Positions 15,689-23,946 of a DNA stretch of 44,607 bases are shown piece after piece (position 1 is the stretch's first letter; each line of letters begins with the position of its first letter). Source of the DNA: Candidatus Hydrogenedentota bacterium (lineage in GTDB: Bacteria > Hydrogenedentota > Hydrogenedentia > Hydrogenedentales > SLHB01). A program made the translations under genes and the position numbers. Location: the NCBI GenBank assembly GCA_020848835.1, contig JADLHJ010000099.1:1-44607 (forward strand), written 5' to 3'. The notes beneath the pieces are model-generated. The model saw only the letters and a program-made list of their open reading frames with translations, ran no database searches and was not told the DNA's origin.

Positions 15689-16090
15689 TCAAAAGTTCGC
15701 ATCCTGCGCGCGAATCGAGAACCCGTTGCGCCAGTAGGAGTAACACAGCGCCATCTGCGCGAGGGTTGCGCCCGCAAGATCGGCCAGCAAATCGCCCACA
15801 TCGAAATTACGGTTCGGAACGTAGAGTTGGTGAATCTCGTCGGTAATGCCGTAGAGGACAGCGAAAAGGATTGGCACAAAGCACTGCGCCCAGGGCGACA
15901 CAGCCCGGCCCGAACGGCGCATGCCAACGGAAACGATTGCGCCAAGCACCGAGTAAAGGACCGCGTGGATGACTTTGTCCAGGCCCATAATCTGCCACGG
16001 AAACTCGAACTTCGGCGGATCGCTGTCTGCAGACAAGGAAAACAAGAACGCACAGTACAGCACCGTCGCGACAATGTACGGCAAACGCAT
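15689..16090 (-). CDS. VanZ-like membrane protein
   Basis: 133 residues with four hydrophobic segments. VanZ family features: DKVIHAVLYSVLGA (Asp-Lys...His in the second helix), and ITDEIHQLYVPNRNFDVGDLLADLAGA (Glu-x-x-Q and a conserved Asp cluster). VanZ-like proteins in general lack a defined reaction; VanZ itself gives teicoplanin resistance, but most family members are housekeeping membrane proteins, so no resistance role should be read into this. Start ATG 16090; the gene begins ten bases after the stop codon of the upstream lipoprotein gene (16101), so they are probably cotranscribed. The sequence upstream in the same frame is noncoding in character. Confidence 0.85.
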   Translation of the reverse strand: MRLPYIVATVLYCAFLFSLSADSDPPKFEFPWQIMGLDKVIHAVLYSVLGAIVSVGMRRSGRAVSPWAQCFVPILFAVLYGITDEIHQLYVPNRNFDVGDLLADLAGATLAQMALCYSYWRNGFSIRAQDANF

Positions 16091-16100
16091 GGGGACCGCT

Positions 16101-17555
16101 CTAACGAATGTAGCGCGTGGTGATGCCGTGGTCATCGAACTCAAATATGTAGCGCGTATTTTGATACGCAATGGAATTGCAGAACCACATATCAACAGGC
16201 ACGGCAACATTCGAATACAGAAGATTCCCGTTGGCGGGATTGGGTGGTCTAACCCAACTCGCGTGAATGCGGCCAATACTTGCCGTCGCGTACGAGACGG
16301 CGCCATCGAGCGAAGTGGCGAGAAGCGGTGCGCTATTTCCGCCATCGGACAGCAGATCCGCAAGCAACAAATACTGATCGACCGCTTCCTCCTCGGTCAG
16401 TTGAAAGAGGGCCATCGCCATTTGAAAGACCGTGCGCGAATCGATCACATAGATATAAGCGAGCGCGGGAAGAAGCTCATCGGGATTATTTGCGTACGTT
16501 CCGGGCGGCACCATGCGGTAATGGCGCAAATAGCGCGCCCCCACGTGTTGCGCGTTTGCAAGAATGATGTCGCGCCGCGCGGCGAGCGCAGGCCGCTTCC
16601 AGAATTGGACCGCCTGCACCGCGCGCACGATTTCCTGCGCGGCCACCGCGGTGAATTGAGGGGCGTAGCGACCGCCACTTTCAAGAAATTCCTGCGGAGA
16701 CGTGTAGACGTTCATTGCAATATACGGTAGATAGATGACCTGGCCGGACGTGATGAAGCCCGTGCCGGCGGGAATGCCCGTGGAGTCGGGGACGATAATA
16801 GCGCGAATCGCGTGCAAGCGTTTGGGAATGGCTTGCAGCAACGAAGAAAGGCTTGCATAGTGCTGTGCGCTGAAGGCGTTATTGTCAAAAACGAGAATGC
16901 CGTGAGTTTCCCACACCGCCGCTTGCGCGGGCTGCAGGCCCAGCAATCGCCCTGCGGCCGTGCGTCCACTGGCAACCGCGTACTCGCAAACGGTGAGCGA
17001 GGTCTGGACGTAAAATGCGTACTGCTGCGGAGTGCTTGCAAACCCGCCGAGTGTTCCGCTGCCAATGGCCTTCGCAAGCGACGAGTAGACCGTGCCGCGC
17101 GCGCTTGTGTCCAACACCGGTGCCACGTACTGCAGCCAGCGAAACGACGTCGCGAGCGATTGATACGCGGCGGGTAATGCAGCCGCATTCGGAAGCGCGG
17201 GTTTGACTGCCTCGCTAGCACAAAGCGCGGATATCAGCGCGATGCGTGGTTGTTCCGCTTCTTCCGCGTCGGCGATGGCCGATTCCCAGAACAGCGCGAG
17301 CGCCGTGGTGAAGGCGCCGGTGGTGAAATACGTCTGGAAATCACGCTGCCACAGTTCGGTCTTGATCGCGGGATCGTCCACACGCGCAAGTAAAAAGTCC
17401 GCCGATGCAGCGTCAGATGACAGCGCGACAGCCTTTAATGCGTCTACGACTTCCGTATTCTTTGGTTCTTCCGCGGCATGAGAGCGCACCGCGCAACCGC
17501 AAACAAGACCGGCGGCAAGAAGGCACGTAGCGGTGAGGCGCGACGCGGTTCGCAT
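16101..17555 (-). CDS. Exported (probable lipo-) protein of unknown function
   Basis: 484 residues; family not recognised. The N-terminus is a signal peptide (MRTASRLTATCLLAAGLVCGC) whose VCGC could be a lipobox. The body is Ala-rich and largely helical, with several tandem helix pairs (ALALFWESAIADAEEAEQP...), then a mixed alpha/beta region with HAIRAIIVPDSTGIP and a segment AAQEIVRAVQAVQFW (around residue 305) that occupies the place where secreted zincin-like proteins have HExxH, but the His residues are missing. The ending FCNSIAYQNTRYIFEFDD looks like a beta hairpin. It is seven bases from the STAS gene and ten from the VanZ gene, so it is in the same transcription unit. The role is unknown. 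Confidence 0.75.
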   Translation of the reverse strand: MRTASRLTATCLLAAGLVCGCAVRSHAAEEPKNTEVVDALKAVALSSDAASADFLLARVDDPAIKTELWQRDFQTYFTTGAFTTALALFWESAIADAEEAEQPRIALISALCASEAVKPALPNAAALPAAYQSLATSFRWLQYVAPVLDTSARGTVYSSLAKAIGSGTLGGFASTPQQYAFYVQTSLTVCEYAVASGRTAAGRLLGLQPAQAAVWETHGILVFDNNAFSAQHYASLSSLLQAIPKRLHAIRAIIVPDSTGIPAGTGFITSGQVIYLPYIAMNVYTSPQEFLESGGRYAPQFTAVAAQEIVRAVQAVQFWKRPALAARRDIILANAQHVGARYLRHYRMVPPGTYANNPDELLPALAYIYVIDSRTVFQMAMALFQLTEEEAVDQYLLLADLLSDGGNSAPLLATSLDGAVSYATASIGRIHASWVRPPNPANGNLLYSNVAVPVDMWFCNSIAYQNTRYIFEFDDHGITTRYIR

Positions 17556-17562
17556 CAGAGCA

Positions 17563-17973
17563 CTACTCTTTGGTCACGTGTGACCAGGCGGTTTCTTCTG
17601 CCGCAATGGAAAGGGAGCGCGCGAACTTGATCAGCGATTCTTCCATGGGGCCAGGGTAAATGGTGAACAGCTTGTCGAGATTTGTGATCTCAAACACCTT
17701 CTTGATATCGGCGTTCAACGCGCAGAGACGAAGTTCGCCGCCGCCTTCCTTGCAGGCCTGGTTGACGCGCAGCAACTCCGTCAACACCGCGCTGGACAAA
17801 TATTCGACGAGGTGAAAGTCGAGCAGCAAACGCAGTCCCGTATTTTGGCGCACATACGATCCAACTTGCGCGCCGAACTGCGATACGTTCATCGCATCAA
17901 GCACGCTGCCGGCCTTGATCACCCCGATCGTGATGGCCCCGCGCACTTCGAACTCAACCAACGTTTCACTCAC
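17563..17973 (-). CDS. STAS-domain anti-sigma factor antagonist
   Basis: 136 residues, SpoIIAA/RsbV-like. The STAS core is visible: ITIGVIKAGSVLDAMNVSQF, LLLDFHLVEYLSSAVLTELL with the phosphorylatable Ser in YLSSA, and GELRLCALNADIKKVFEITNLDKLFTIY. In the partner-switch scheme the dephosphorylated STAS protein binds an RsbW-type kinase and frees a sigma factor or other target. GTG 17973 starts inside the TGA of the kinase gene (four-base GTGA overlap) with AAGGGG upstream, which fixes the start. A 30-residue C-terminal helix extends beyond the domain. The partner kinase is the adjacent gene; no sigma factor or PP2C phosphatase is in the window. Confidence 0.92.
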   Translation of the reverse strand: MSETLVEFEVRGAITIGVIKAGSVLDAMNVSQFGAQVGSYVRQNTGLRLLLDFHLVEYLSSAVLTELLRVNQACKEGGGELRLCALNADIKKVFEITNLDKLFTIYPGPMEESLIKFARSLSIAAEETAWSHVTKE

Positions 17974-18395
17974 TTTGCACACCCCTTGCGATCGATACCT
18001 TTGCGCCGCATGCGCATCTCCAGGCATTTGCGCTCTTTATCGTAAGTCACTATTTCCATGCACCACCGGATTAGGCAGATTCCGCGGCCATTCAACTGCT
18101 CCAACTGTGGCTGATTTACTTCGCAGGGCGAAAATCCCCGTCCTTCGTCGAATACGCGGATGATGCAGATATCGCCTTCTTCGGCCATTTCAACGCGCAC
18201 CTGCTTGGACGGATCGCATTCGTTGCCGTGATCCACTGCATTCACGATCGCTTCTTCCAAACACAACTGAGCGTAGAACTTTTGATCCGGCTCCACCCAG
18301 CCATGTTCGATGAGCGAGCGTAACGCTGCCTGCAGCACAGGCCCGACGGCGTCCATCGTGCTGCCAAACTGCTCCACAAAAAACGGTTTCGTCAC
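17970..18395 (-). CDS. RsbW/SpoIIAB-type serine-protein kinase (anti-sigma factor)
   Basis: 141 residues with a GHKL (HATPase_c) fold. N-box LCLEEAIVNAVDHGN at about 43-57, G1 box DEGRGF near 87-92, and G2-like GRGICLIRWCMEIVTY near 105-120. These small stand-alone ATPases phosphorylate a STAS partner or sequester a sigma factor. Start GTG 18395 has GAGG nine bases upstream; a TTG six bases earlier is possible. The stop codon overlaps the start of the STAS gene, so the two proteins are made in a fixed ratio. The gene is 95 bases after the GH36-like gene on the same strand, so whether they share a transcript is unclear. Confidence 0.92.
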   Translation of the reverse strand: MTKPFFVEQFGSTMDAVGPVLQAALRSLIEHGWVEPDQKFYAQLCLEEAIVNAVDHGNECDPSKQVRVEMAEEGDICIIRVFDEGRGFSPCEVNQPQLEQLNGRGICLIRWCMEIVTYDKERKCLEMRMRRKGIDRKGCAK

Positions 18396-18489
18396 AAGCA
18401 AGCCTCTGTGCCGGCATGACCAAGCTGGGGCAAGGATACCACAGGCGGTGCTGCATCCGCGAAAGGCATTGAACCATATCAATATACGG

Positions 18490-20334
18490 TTACTCGCGCT
18501 TGGACGGTCCGCCGGATGGTAGCTTCTTCACATACCCGGCGGCTTCGGCTTTCGAGGTCTTTGCCGGCGTGCCGGAATAGGTCTTCAGGTCGTCATCCGT
18601 GCTTGCGCGCGCGCCGGTAAAGGACACGATGGCAATGTCCAGCGAATCCTTTTTGCCGCTAGGAGTAGTCTCCACCTGCCACAGTTTCGGCGCCGGCGAA
18701 GCCGCGTCCAAGGGACGGGCAAAGTAGCCACTCTTTGAGAGCGCCTCGCCGACCGCAGTGCGCACGCCGCTCGACGGCTTGCCAATCAGTTCGACAGGTG
18801 CGCCGCAAAACGCGATCGCAAGTGCAGTCTCCTCCGAGATATCTTTCGCCTTGTCTGCATCGAGCCGCACCGGTCCGGCGATGATGCTGTATTCTTCAAA
18901 GCGGGCCGTCGACGCCGCGGCGTCAAGCCAAGCGTCGCGGTTGTCGCCCATCGCGCCGCGCGATGCGGCATACACCGGTGCGCCTCCCGCGGCTTTGAGC
19001 ATCATGTCGAATGCGCGCGCATTGGCGGTCGCGCGGGAAATGTTGAAGTGTTTCAACACTTCGTTTGGCACCCGCGACGCCGCGACCACGTAAAAGTCAA
19101 AACCCCATCCGGCGACTTGCTTCAGGCGTTCTACGCCAAAAGTCATGCCTTCTTCGTTTGCGGGGTTGAGCCACACACGACCATCTTCGGACTTTGCGAT
19201 GAACGTGTCTTTACCACCGGAAACACAGAGGGGATCAACGGTAATGCCTGCGCCGCCCTTGCCCTGGTGCAATTGCGAGGCAGCGGATTTCATGTCACGC
19301 GGCCAATCCGGGGATGAACCTTCGAGCGATCCCGGTCTCCCCTCCCACGTCACCGGCACAAGGGCGGCGTCTGCGCCAGTCCAGTCATTCCGGGCGGCCT
19401 GGAGCGCGGCAAATGATTCCCCATCCTTCACGGTTACCCATGCGCGTGGCGCGGTCTTGGAGTTCGCCGGTTTCGGGAAATTGATGTGCGCCTGCGCGTA
19501 ATACAAATCGACATCGGATGGCGTCGGCATCGAAAAACAGATGAACGCTGGATCGGACTGCAAAGTCTGACCGGGTTCCAGCCTCACCGCGGGATCGAAG
19601 GTGTTCGTGATGCTGCCCTGCCACGCACCAGAGAACTGCTGCAAGTCGGCGGTCGCGTCGGCGCGGCCGTTCGTCAGCGAACCTATTGCCAAAGTGGCCT
19701 TTGCATCCGGGTCATTGATTATTACCGCGTAGGGCGTCGCCTCCGGCGAATAGACTGCGCAGGGTCCATGCATGACGAATCGGCGCAAGTTAACCGTTGA
19801 ACTGGCGCCCAAACCCTTCATGCTGCCTGGAGGCACGATGACCGGGCTGATCTTTGCGATCTCCACCGGGGCCGTGCCCTCGTTCTTCACTTCAAGACGG
19901 AAGGTGGAGAAAGGGTGCTTATTGAACACCGTGTACGAGTGGCGCATGGAGATGCCGTCTTTGGCGGGAATCGTGACGATATATTCCACGCCTTCGCCGA
20001 GCTCCGCGCTGAGCTTGATTCGCGTGGTCACCCCAACGCCAAGATCCGCACAACTGATTTCGCGTCCATCCGCGAAGGTAACGGATGCATTCACTCGATC
20101 CATCAATGGCGCGCCGTTCAGACTGAGAGCCCACTGCCCGTTGTCCCCGCCGTAGATGAACTCGTACGGCGGCATCCTGAACGTGTAGTGGTCGCGCAGG
20201 TTCCACGCGAGATCCTTGGGCTCCGGGGGAGGCGCGTCTTTCTTCTTGCTCGCGGCAAACGCGTCAGTCATCTGGGTAGAAAGCAATGCCAGCGCGAATG
20301 CCGCAAAGGCTCGTGAGAATCGGCGTAACGACAT
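18490..20334 (-). CDS. Exported GH36/clan-D-like protein, probably lacking catalytic acids
   Basis: 614 residues with a signal peptide (SLRRFSRAFAAFALALLSTQMTDAFA). A beta-sandwich of ~270 residues (YTFRMPPYEFIYGG, SYTVFNKHPFSTFRLEVKNEG) precedes a region that runs like the TIM barrel of alpha-galactosidase families GH27/GH36: WPRDMKSAASQLHQ, a GITVDPLCVS strand, SEDGRVWLNPANEEGMTFGVERLKQVAGWGFDFYVV, and AFDMMLKAAGGAPVYAAS. At the strand where GH36 has its nucleophile (K-x-D) this protein reads FYVVAAS, and the later acid/base Asp is also not evident. So it is probably a carbohydrate-binding pseudoenzyme or a diverged enzyme. A short Lys-rich tail ends it. ATG 20334 has GGAG seven bases upstream. 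The assignment rests on pattern only. Confidence 0.6.
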   Translation of the reverse strand: MSLRRFSRAFAAFALALLSTQMTDAFAASKKKDAPPPEPKDLAWNLRDHYTFRMPPYEFIYGGDNGQWALSLNGAPLMDRVNASVTFADGREISCADLGVGVTTRIKLSAELGEGVEYIVTIPAKDGISMRHSYTVFNKHPFSTFRLEVKNEGTAPVEIAKISPVIVPPGSMKGLGASSTVNLRRFVMHGPCAVYSPEATPYAVIINDPDAKATLAIGSLTNGRADATADLQQFSGAWQGSITNTFDPAVRLEPGQTLQSDPAFICFSMPTPSDVDLYYAQAHINFPKPANSKTAPRAWVTVKDGESFAALQAARNDWTGADAALVPVTWEGRPGSLEGSSPDWPRDMKSAASQLHQGKGGAGITVDPLCVSGGKDTFIAKSEDGRVWLNPANEEGMTFGVERLKQVAGWGFDFYVVAASRVPNEVLKHFNISRATANARAFDMMLKAAGGAPVYAASRGAMGDNRDAWLDAAASTARFEEYSIIAGPVRLDADKAKDISEETALAIAFCGAPVELIGKPSSGVRTAVGEALSKSGYFARPLDAASPAPKLWQVETTPSGKKDSLDIAIVSFTGARASTDDDLKTYSGTPAKTSKAEAAGYVKKLPSGGPSKRE

Positions 20335-20371
20335 GGGTGTCTCCAGCATAATTGAAAAGTGGCAGGCGCGA

Positions 20372-20380
20372 AGTATAGCA
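20372..20380 (-). promoter_or_regulatory. Extended -10 promoter element for the GH36-like gene
   Basis: Minus strand TGC followed by TATACT (20372-20377), about 38 bases before ATG 20334. The -35 region is weak, which extended -10 promoters tolerate. Confidence 0.45.
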
Positions 20381-20551
20381 AATGAGCGCGACCAGCCGCG
20401 CTTCTCGATAAACAGACGCGAATAGTTTTGCATGCCGCGAGTTCCCCTCGTTTTGCAAATCGCAGTTTAGTGCGTATGCGTCAACCAAACAGGGGTCGTT
20501 TCGCAAGTGAGTATGTATTCTTCGTGTCCAACCTGCCTTCATGGTGACCTC

Positions 20552-20580
20552 TTGCGAGTGCAACGCGTTGGGCATATAGA
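20552..20580 (+). promoter_or_regulatory. Promoter for glyA
   Basis: TTGCGA (20552-20557), 17-base spacer, TATAGA (20575-20580). Predicted start near 20587 and a leader of ~120 bases. I looked for glycine, THF and SAM riboswitch cores in the leader and saw none. Confidence 0.5.
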
Positions 20581-20706
20581 TAAAGGCAATCGCCGGTAGT
20601 CTCCCCGACAACTTCCGGTTCATTGATTCGCTACCTGCACGCGAGTAGGATCGTGCTTGCTCGTTTTCAACGCGCAGTGCACACCCTTATCGCAGGAGAT
20701 CCGCCC

Positions 20707-22236
20707 GTGGCCCTTACTGTTTCCGCCGATAACGCGATTACCGCGTATCTTGCCAAGACCGACCCGGACAAAATCCATCCGGGCTTTCTGTCGTATATCG
20801 CCAATCTCACACAGGTGGCGAGTGTGGCTCCGGGAATTGCCCGCGGGATCGTGCAAGAACTGGCGGACCAGCGCGCATACATAAAGCTTATCGCCAGCGA
20901 AAACTACTGTTCCCTGGCAACACAGGCGGCGATGGGCAACCTGCTCACGGATAAATATGCCGAGGGCTTCCCCGGCACGCGCTTCTATGAAGGTTGCGAC
21001 AATATCGACGACCTCGAGGCCTACGCCTGCGCGCAGGCCTGTAAGTTGTTCGGCTGCGATCACGCTTACGTCCAGCCGCACAGTGGCGCTGATGCGAACA
21101 TGGTCGCCTTCTGGGCCATCCTCCAGGCGCGGATTACAGTGCCAAAACTCGCGGAGTTGAACGCGAAGGATCCAAGCGCCCTTTCACATGAGGATTGGGA
21201 GCGCATCCGTCAGGCCATGGGCAACCAGCGCCTGCTAGGCCTCAACCTCGCCGCGGGCGGACACCTCACCCATGGCTACCGTCACAATGTCTCCGGCAAA
21301 ATGTTCGAGGCGCACAGCTACGGCGTACACCCGGAGACGCACCTCCTCGATTACGACGCGATCGAAAAGCAGGCACGCGAAGTGAAGCCGCTCATTCTCC
21401 TCGCGGGTTACAGCGCCTATCCGCGCGCCATCGATTTCAAACGCATGCGCGCAATAGCGGATGCCGTCGGCGCGGTGTTGATGGTGGATATGGCGCACTT
21501 CGCAGGTCTCGTCGCCGGCGGCGTGTTCACGGGCGATCACAGCCCATTCCCGCACGCGCACATCGTCACATCCACCACGCACAAGACGCTGCGCGGCCCG
21601 CGCGGCGGCGTCGTGCTCTCGACAAAAGAATTCGCCGAGTATGTCGATAAGGGTTGCCCGATGGTCCTCGGCGGACCGCTATCGCACATCATGGCCGCCA
21701 AAGGCGTCGCATTCACCGAAGCCAATACTCCGGCCTTCAAAATCTACGCACACAAGATCGTCGAGAACGCCAAGACCCTCGCCGAGTCTTGCATCAGCGA
21801 AGGCATGAAGGTCGTATCCAACGGTACCGATAACCACCTCATGTTGATCGACGTCACCACCTTCGGCCTCACGGGGCGCCAAGCCGCAAGCGCGTTGCGC
21901 GAGTGCGGGATCACGTTGAACAAGAACACCATACCCTTCGATCAAAATACGCCGCTCGTCACCAGCGGACTGCGCCTCGGAACGCCCGCCGTTACCACGC
22001 TCGGCATGGGCGCGGAAGAGATGAAGGAAATCGCCGCCACCATCAAATTCGCACTTTCCAATACCAAACCTGACTTGGTCGAATCCGGCGCAAACGCGGG
22101 CAAGCCCAGCAAGATTAAGCACACGATAGATGCCACGGCCCTCGAAACGGCGAAATCACGCACAAAAAAACTACTCGATCGCTATCCGGTCTACCCGGAG
22201 CTGGATCTTGCGTTCTTGCAGGAGCATTTCGCGTAG
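20707..22236 (+). CDS. glyA: Serine hydroxymethyltransferase, long form
   Basis: PLP enzyme converting serine and tetrahydrofolate to glycine and methylene-THF, cytosolic. 509 residues. Motifs: KLIASENY, EGFPGTRFYEGCDNID, YVQPHSGADAN, AHFAGLVAGG and the PLP-lysine loop TSTTHKTLRGPRGG, then TDNHLMLIDV and RLGTPAVTTLGM. It is about 90 residues longer than E. coli GlyA (417): an N-terminal extension of ~35, an insertion with NAKDPSALSHEDWERIRQAMGNQ between the PLP-stacking His region and the GHLTHG loop, and a C-terminal extension. Similar long SHMTs occur in Chlamydiae and planctomycete-like phyla. GTG 20707 is chosen because AGGAGA lies eight bases upstream; the further 28 codons look like leader. 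Confidence 0.95.
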   Translation: MALTVSADNAITAYLAKTDPDKIHPGFLSYIANLTQVASVAPGIARGIVQELADQRAYIKLIASENYCSLATQAAMGNLLTDKYAEGFPGTRFYEGCDNIDDLEAYACAQACKLFGCDHAYVQPHSGADANMVAFWAILQARITVPKLAELNAKDPSALSHEDWERIRQAMGNQRLLGLNLAAGGHLTHGYRHNVSGKMFEAHSYGVHPETHLLDYDAIEKQAREVKPLILLAGYSAYPRAIDFKRMRAIADAVGAVLMVDMAHFAGLVAGGVFTGDHSPFPHAHIVTSTTHKTLRGPRGGVVLSTKEFAEYVDKGCPMVLGGPLSHIMAAKGVAFTEANTPAFKIYAHKIVENAKTLAESCISEGMKVVSNGTDNHLMLIDVTTFGLTGRQAASALRECGITLNKNTIPFDQNTPLVTSGLRLGTPAVTTLGMGAEEMKEIAATIKFALSNTKPDLVESGANAGKPSKIKHTIDATALETAKSRTKKLLDRYPVYPELDLAFLQEHFA

Positions 22237-22335
22237 GGTCGAATCGGAATTCGGCTCGTCTTGGTCAACGCATTCGGCCCCGCCGCCGTTCCATGACTGA
22301 CATGATGCAGTCTGCCGAATGGTTCGGCTGCGTGA

Positions 22336-22341
22336 TATAGT
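22336..22341 (+). promoter_or_regulatory. Putative -10 box close to the start of the next gene
   Basis: TATAGT at 22336-22341, nine bases before ATG 22351, predicting a leader of only a few bases; no Shine-Dalgarno is present. The -35 (TGCCGA at 17 bases) is poor. Confidence 0.3.
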
Positions 22342-22350
22342 CATGGCCAA

Positions 22351-23232
22351 ATGTCGCGACCCGCTCTCTATATCATAGCAATCTCCGCGTGCCTCGCGTT
22401 TCTCCGCTGCGACCCAGCGGACGCGCCGGCGCGCGCCGAAGCAAGTGTTACGGTGCAGCCCGCCGAGCGGCCCGCCGCGCCGATATTGGCTGCGGCGAAT
22501 ACCTACACAATAGAATCGCCTACCGCGTTACCCGCGCAAACACTCGACCAACTTAAGTCCCAGCTAAAAGAAATCGCTTCCGAACACGTCACTTCGACGC
22601 CGGTCGTCACACCGGAATCGACTGCAGAGCAACCGCCCGCCGCGCCGGGCGAAGTGCAACAACTGCGCCACGAAGTAGAGGAGCTTCACCGCGAAGTGTC
22701 GCGCCTGCAGGAAACCGTCGATGCCGCGCTTGCCTATCTCGTGGGTGAGTTGGGCGACGAGAACCGTCGTCTGAAGAAGGACCTCGCCACGCGCGACGAA
22801 CTGGAACAGGGACCCGCCGGCGAAGTCGAGCCGATACCTGCTCCTGAACCGCCAGTGTCCACGCCCGCGCCCGGTGTCAATTATGGTGAGGCCGGCTATC
22901 TGTCGGTGAAAGAGTGGGGCCGGACCCCGGAGCAGGCCAAAGAAATGGGCCCTGAGGTCGGCTCGCTGCGCGGCATGATTTGTGCCGTGGCGCCCGGTTC
23001 GACTGACGATCAGTTGAAAGAGATTGGCAAGAAACTACGCGACGCCTGCGTGGGGTACGACAACGTCAACATCGAAGTCTTCGACGATGAAGCCGCCGCG
23101 CGGGATTATGCCGAACGAAATGTGCGTTCCAATCAACACTTCGTGATGAACATTACGCGCCACAAGGCCAGCGGACAGGATGTGATTGTTCTCGTGCGGG
23201 ACGACGGCGCACGCGAAGTCGTTGTGGAGTAG
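22351..23232 (+). CDS. Exported coiled-coil protein of unknown function
   Basis: 293 residues. The N-terminus is hydrophobic (ALYIIAISACLAFLRC), a signal peptide or a poor lipobox with Cys20. A Pro/Ala/Thr-rich spacer leads to a coiled coil at about residues 105-150 (EVQQLRHEVEELHREVSRLQ...), another Pro-rich spacer (EPIPAPEPPVSTPAPG), and a C-terminal alpha/beta domain of ~100 residues (SVKEWGRTPEQAKEMG ... NVNIEVFDDEAAARDYAERN ... HFVMNITRHKASGQDVIVL). No family recognised. It starts the run of envelope proteins on this strand: thioredoxin lipoprotein 25 bases downstream and a SurA-like lipoprotein after it, so an envelope assembly or oxidative folding context is plausible but unproven. Confidence 0.75.
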   Translation: MSRPALYIIAISACLAFLRCDPADAPARAEASVTVQPAERPAAPILAAANTYTIESPTALPAQTLDQLKSQLKEIASEHVTSTPVVTPESTAEQPPAAPGEVQQLRHEVEELHREVSRLQETVDAALAYLVGELGDENRRLKKDLATRDELEQGPAGEVEPIPAPEPPVSTPAPGVNYGEAGYLSVKEWGRTPEQAKEMGPEVGSLRGMICAVAPGSTDDQLKEIGKKLRDACVGYDNVNIEVFDDEAAARDYAERNVRSNQHFVMNITRHKASGQDVIVLVRDDGAREVVVE

Positions 23233-23257
23233 ACATCCCAGAAAGGACACAAGCGCT

Positions 23258-23869
23258 ATGGCGCATTGGAATGCAGTGCGGGTAATCGCCGTAGTTGCAG
23301 TGTCGCTCATATTGGCCGCGTGCAATAAACCCCGGCCAACCACAGCGCAGTCAACCGCCGTTCAGGCGCAGCCCCCTACCACGCCCGTGGCGGCGCCTCC
23401 GGCAGCGGCGCAACAAGACAGCGCGCCTGTGCCAACCGTCACATTGGCAAACAGCGAGAAGATCAACAGCCTGCTACAGGCCGCGCGCGGAAAGGTGCTC
23501 GTGATCAATGTTTGGGCTACGTACTGCATACCTTGTATTGAGGAAATGCCAGAACTGGCCACGTTTTATAAAGACCGCGATCCGCAACGCATCGAATTCC
23601 TCAGCCTGAGCGCCGATGGGCCAGTCGCTCTTGAAGACGCAGTAAAGCCTTTCTCAGCCGAGAAACAATTGCCTTTTCCAGTCCACGTACTCGACGAACT
23701 GCCGCCAGACGAATTGGTGAAGTTAATCGGCGCCAATGCTTCCGGCTGGGATGGGGAACTCCCGGCGACTTTTGTATTCGACGCAACGGGTGCGTTGAAG
23801 AAGTATTGGCTGGAGCGCGTGCACCTGAACGATCTCTCCGCGGCGGTCACGGGGGCGCTGCCAAGCTGA
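23258..23869 (+). CDS. Thioredoxin-like lipoprotein (TlpA/ResA-type)
   Basis: 203 residues. Start ATG 23258 gives a signal peptide with a good lipobox (LILAAC, Cys near 22), followed by a Pro/Ala/Gln-rich tether of ~45 residues and a thioredoxin fold. The redox centre is WATYCIPC, followed by the family EEMPEL helix, and the cis-Pro region is GELPATFVFDATGAL. Such membrane-tethered TlpA/ResA proteins face the periplasm and reduce disulfides, for example in cytochrome c maturation or protein folding. AAAGGA lies about ten bases before the start. It sits 25 bases after the coiled-coil gene and is probably cotranscribed with it. An in-frame extension upstream lies inside that gene and is not used. 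Confidence 0.92.
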   Translation: MAHWNAVRVIAVVAVSLILAACNKPRPTTAQSTAVQAQPPTTPVAAPPAAAQQDSAPVPTVTLANSEKINSLLQAARGKVLVINVWATYCIPCIEEMPELATFYKDRDPQRIEFLSLSADGPVALEDAVKPFSAEKQLPFPVHVLDELPPDELVKLIGANASGWDGELPATFVFDATGALKKYWLERVHLNDLSAAVTGALPS

Positions 23870-23889
23870 GCCGGCAGTGTGGCGCGCGG

Positions 23890-23918
23890 TTGGTATGCGC
23901 TCGGCTGAATGGTAAACT
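23890..23918 (+). promoter_or_regulatory. Promoter for the SurA/PrsA-like gene
   Basis: TTGGTA (23890-23895), 17-base spacer, TAAACT (23913-23918). Predicted start ~23925, leader of ~22 bases containing AGGAG (23936-23940) six bases before GTG 23947. Confidence 0.55.
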
Positions 23919-23946
23919 AACGCGCTCGGGAAGCAAGGAGTCAGCA

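Noticed and set aside
15689..16090. VanZ-like gene as a glycopeptide resistance determinant
   Set aside because: No vanHAX or vanY neighbours; most VanZ-family proteins are unrelated to resistance.
20581..20706. Possible riboswitch in the glyA leader
   Set aside because: No match to the cores of glycine, THF or SAM riboswitches and no strong paired elements were visible.
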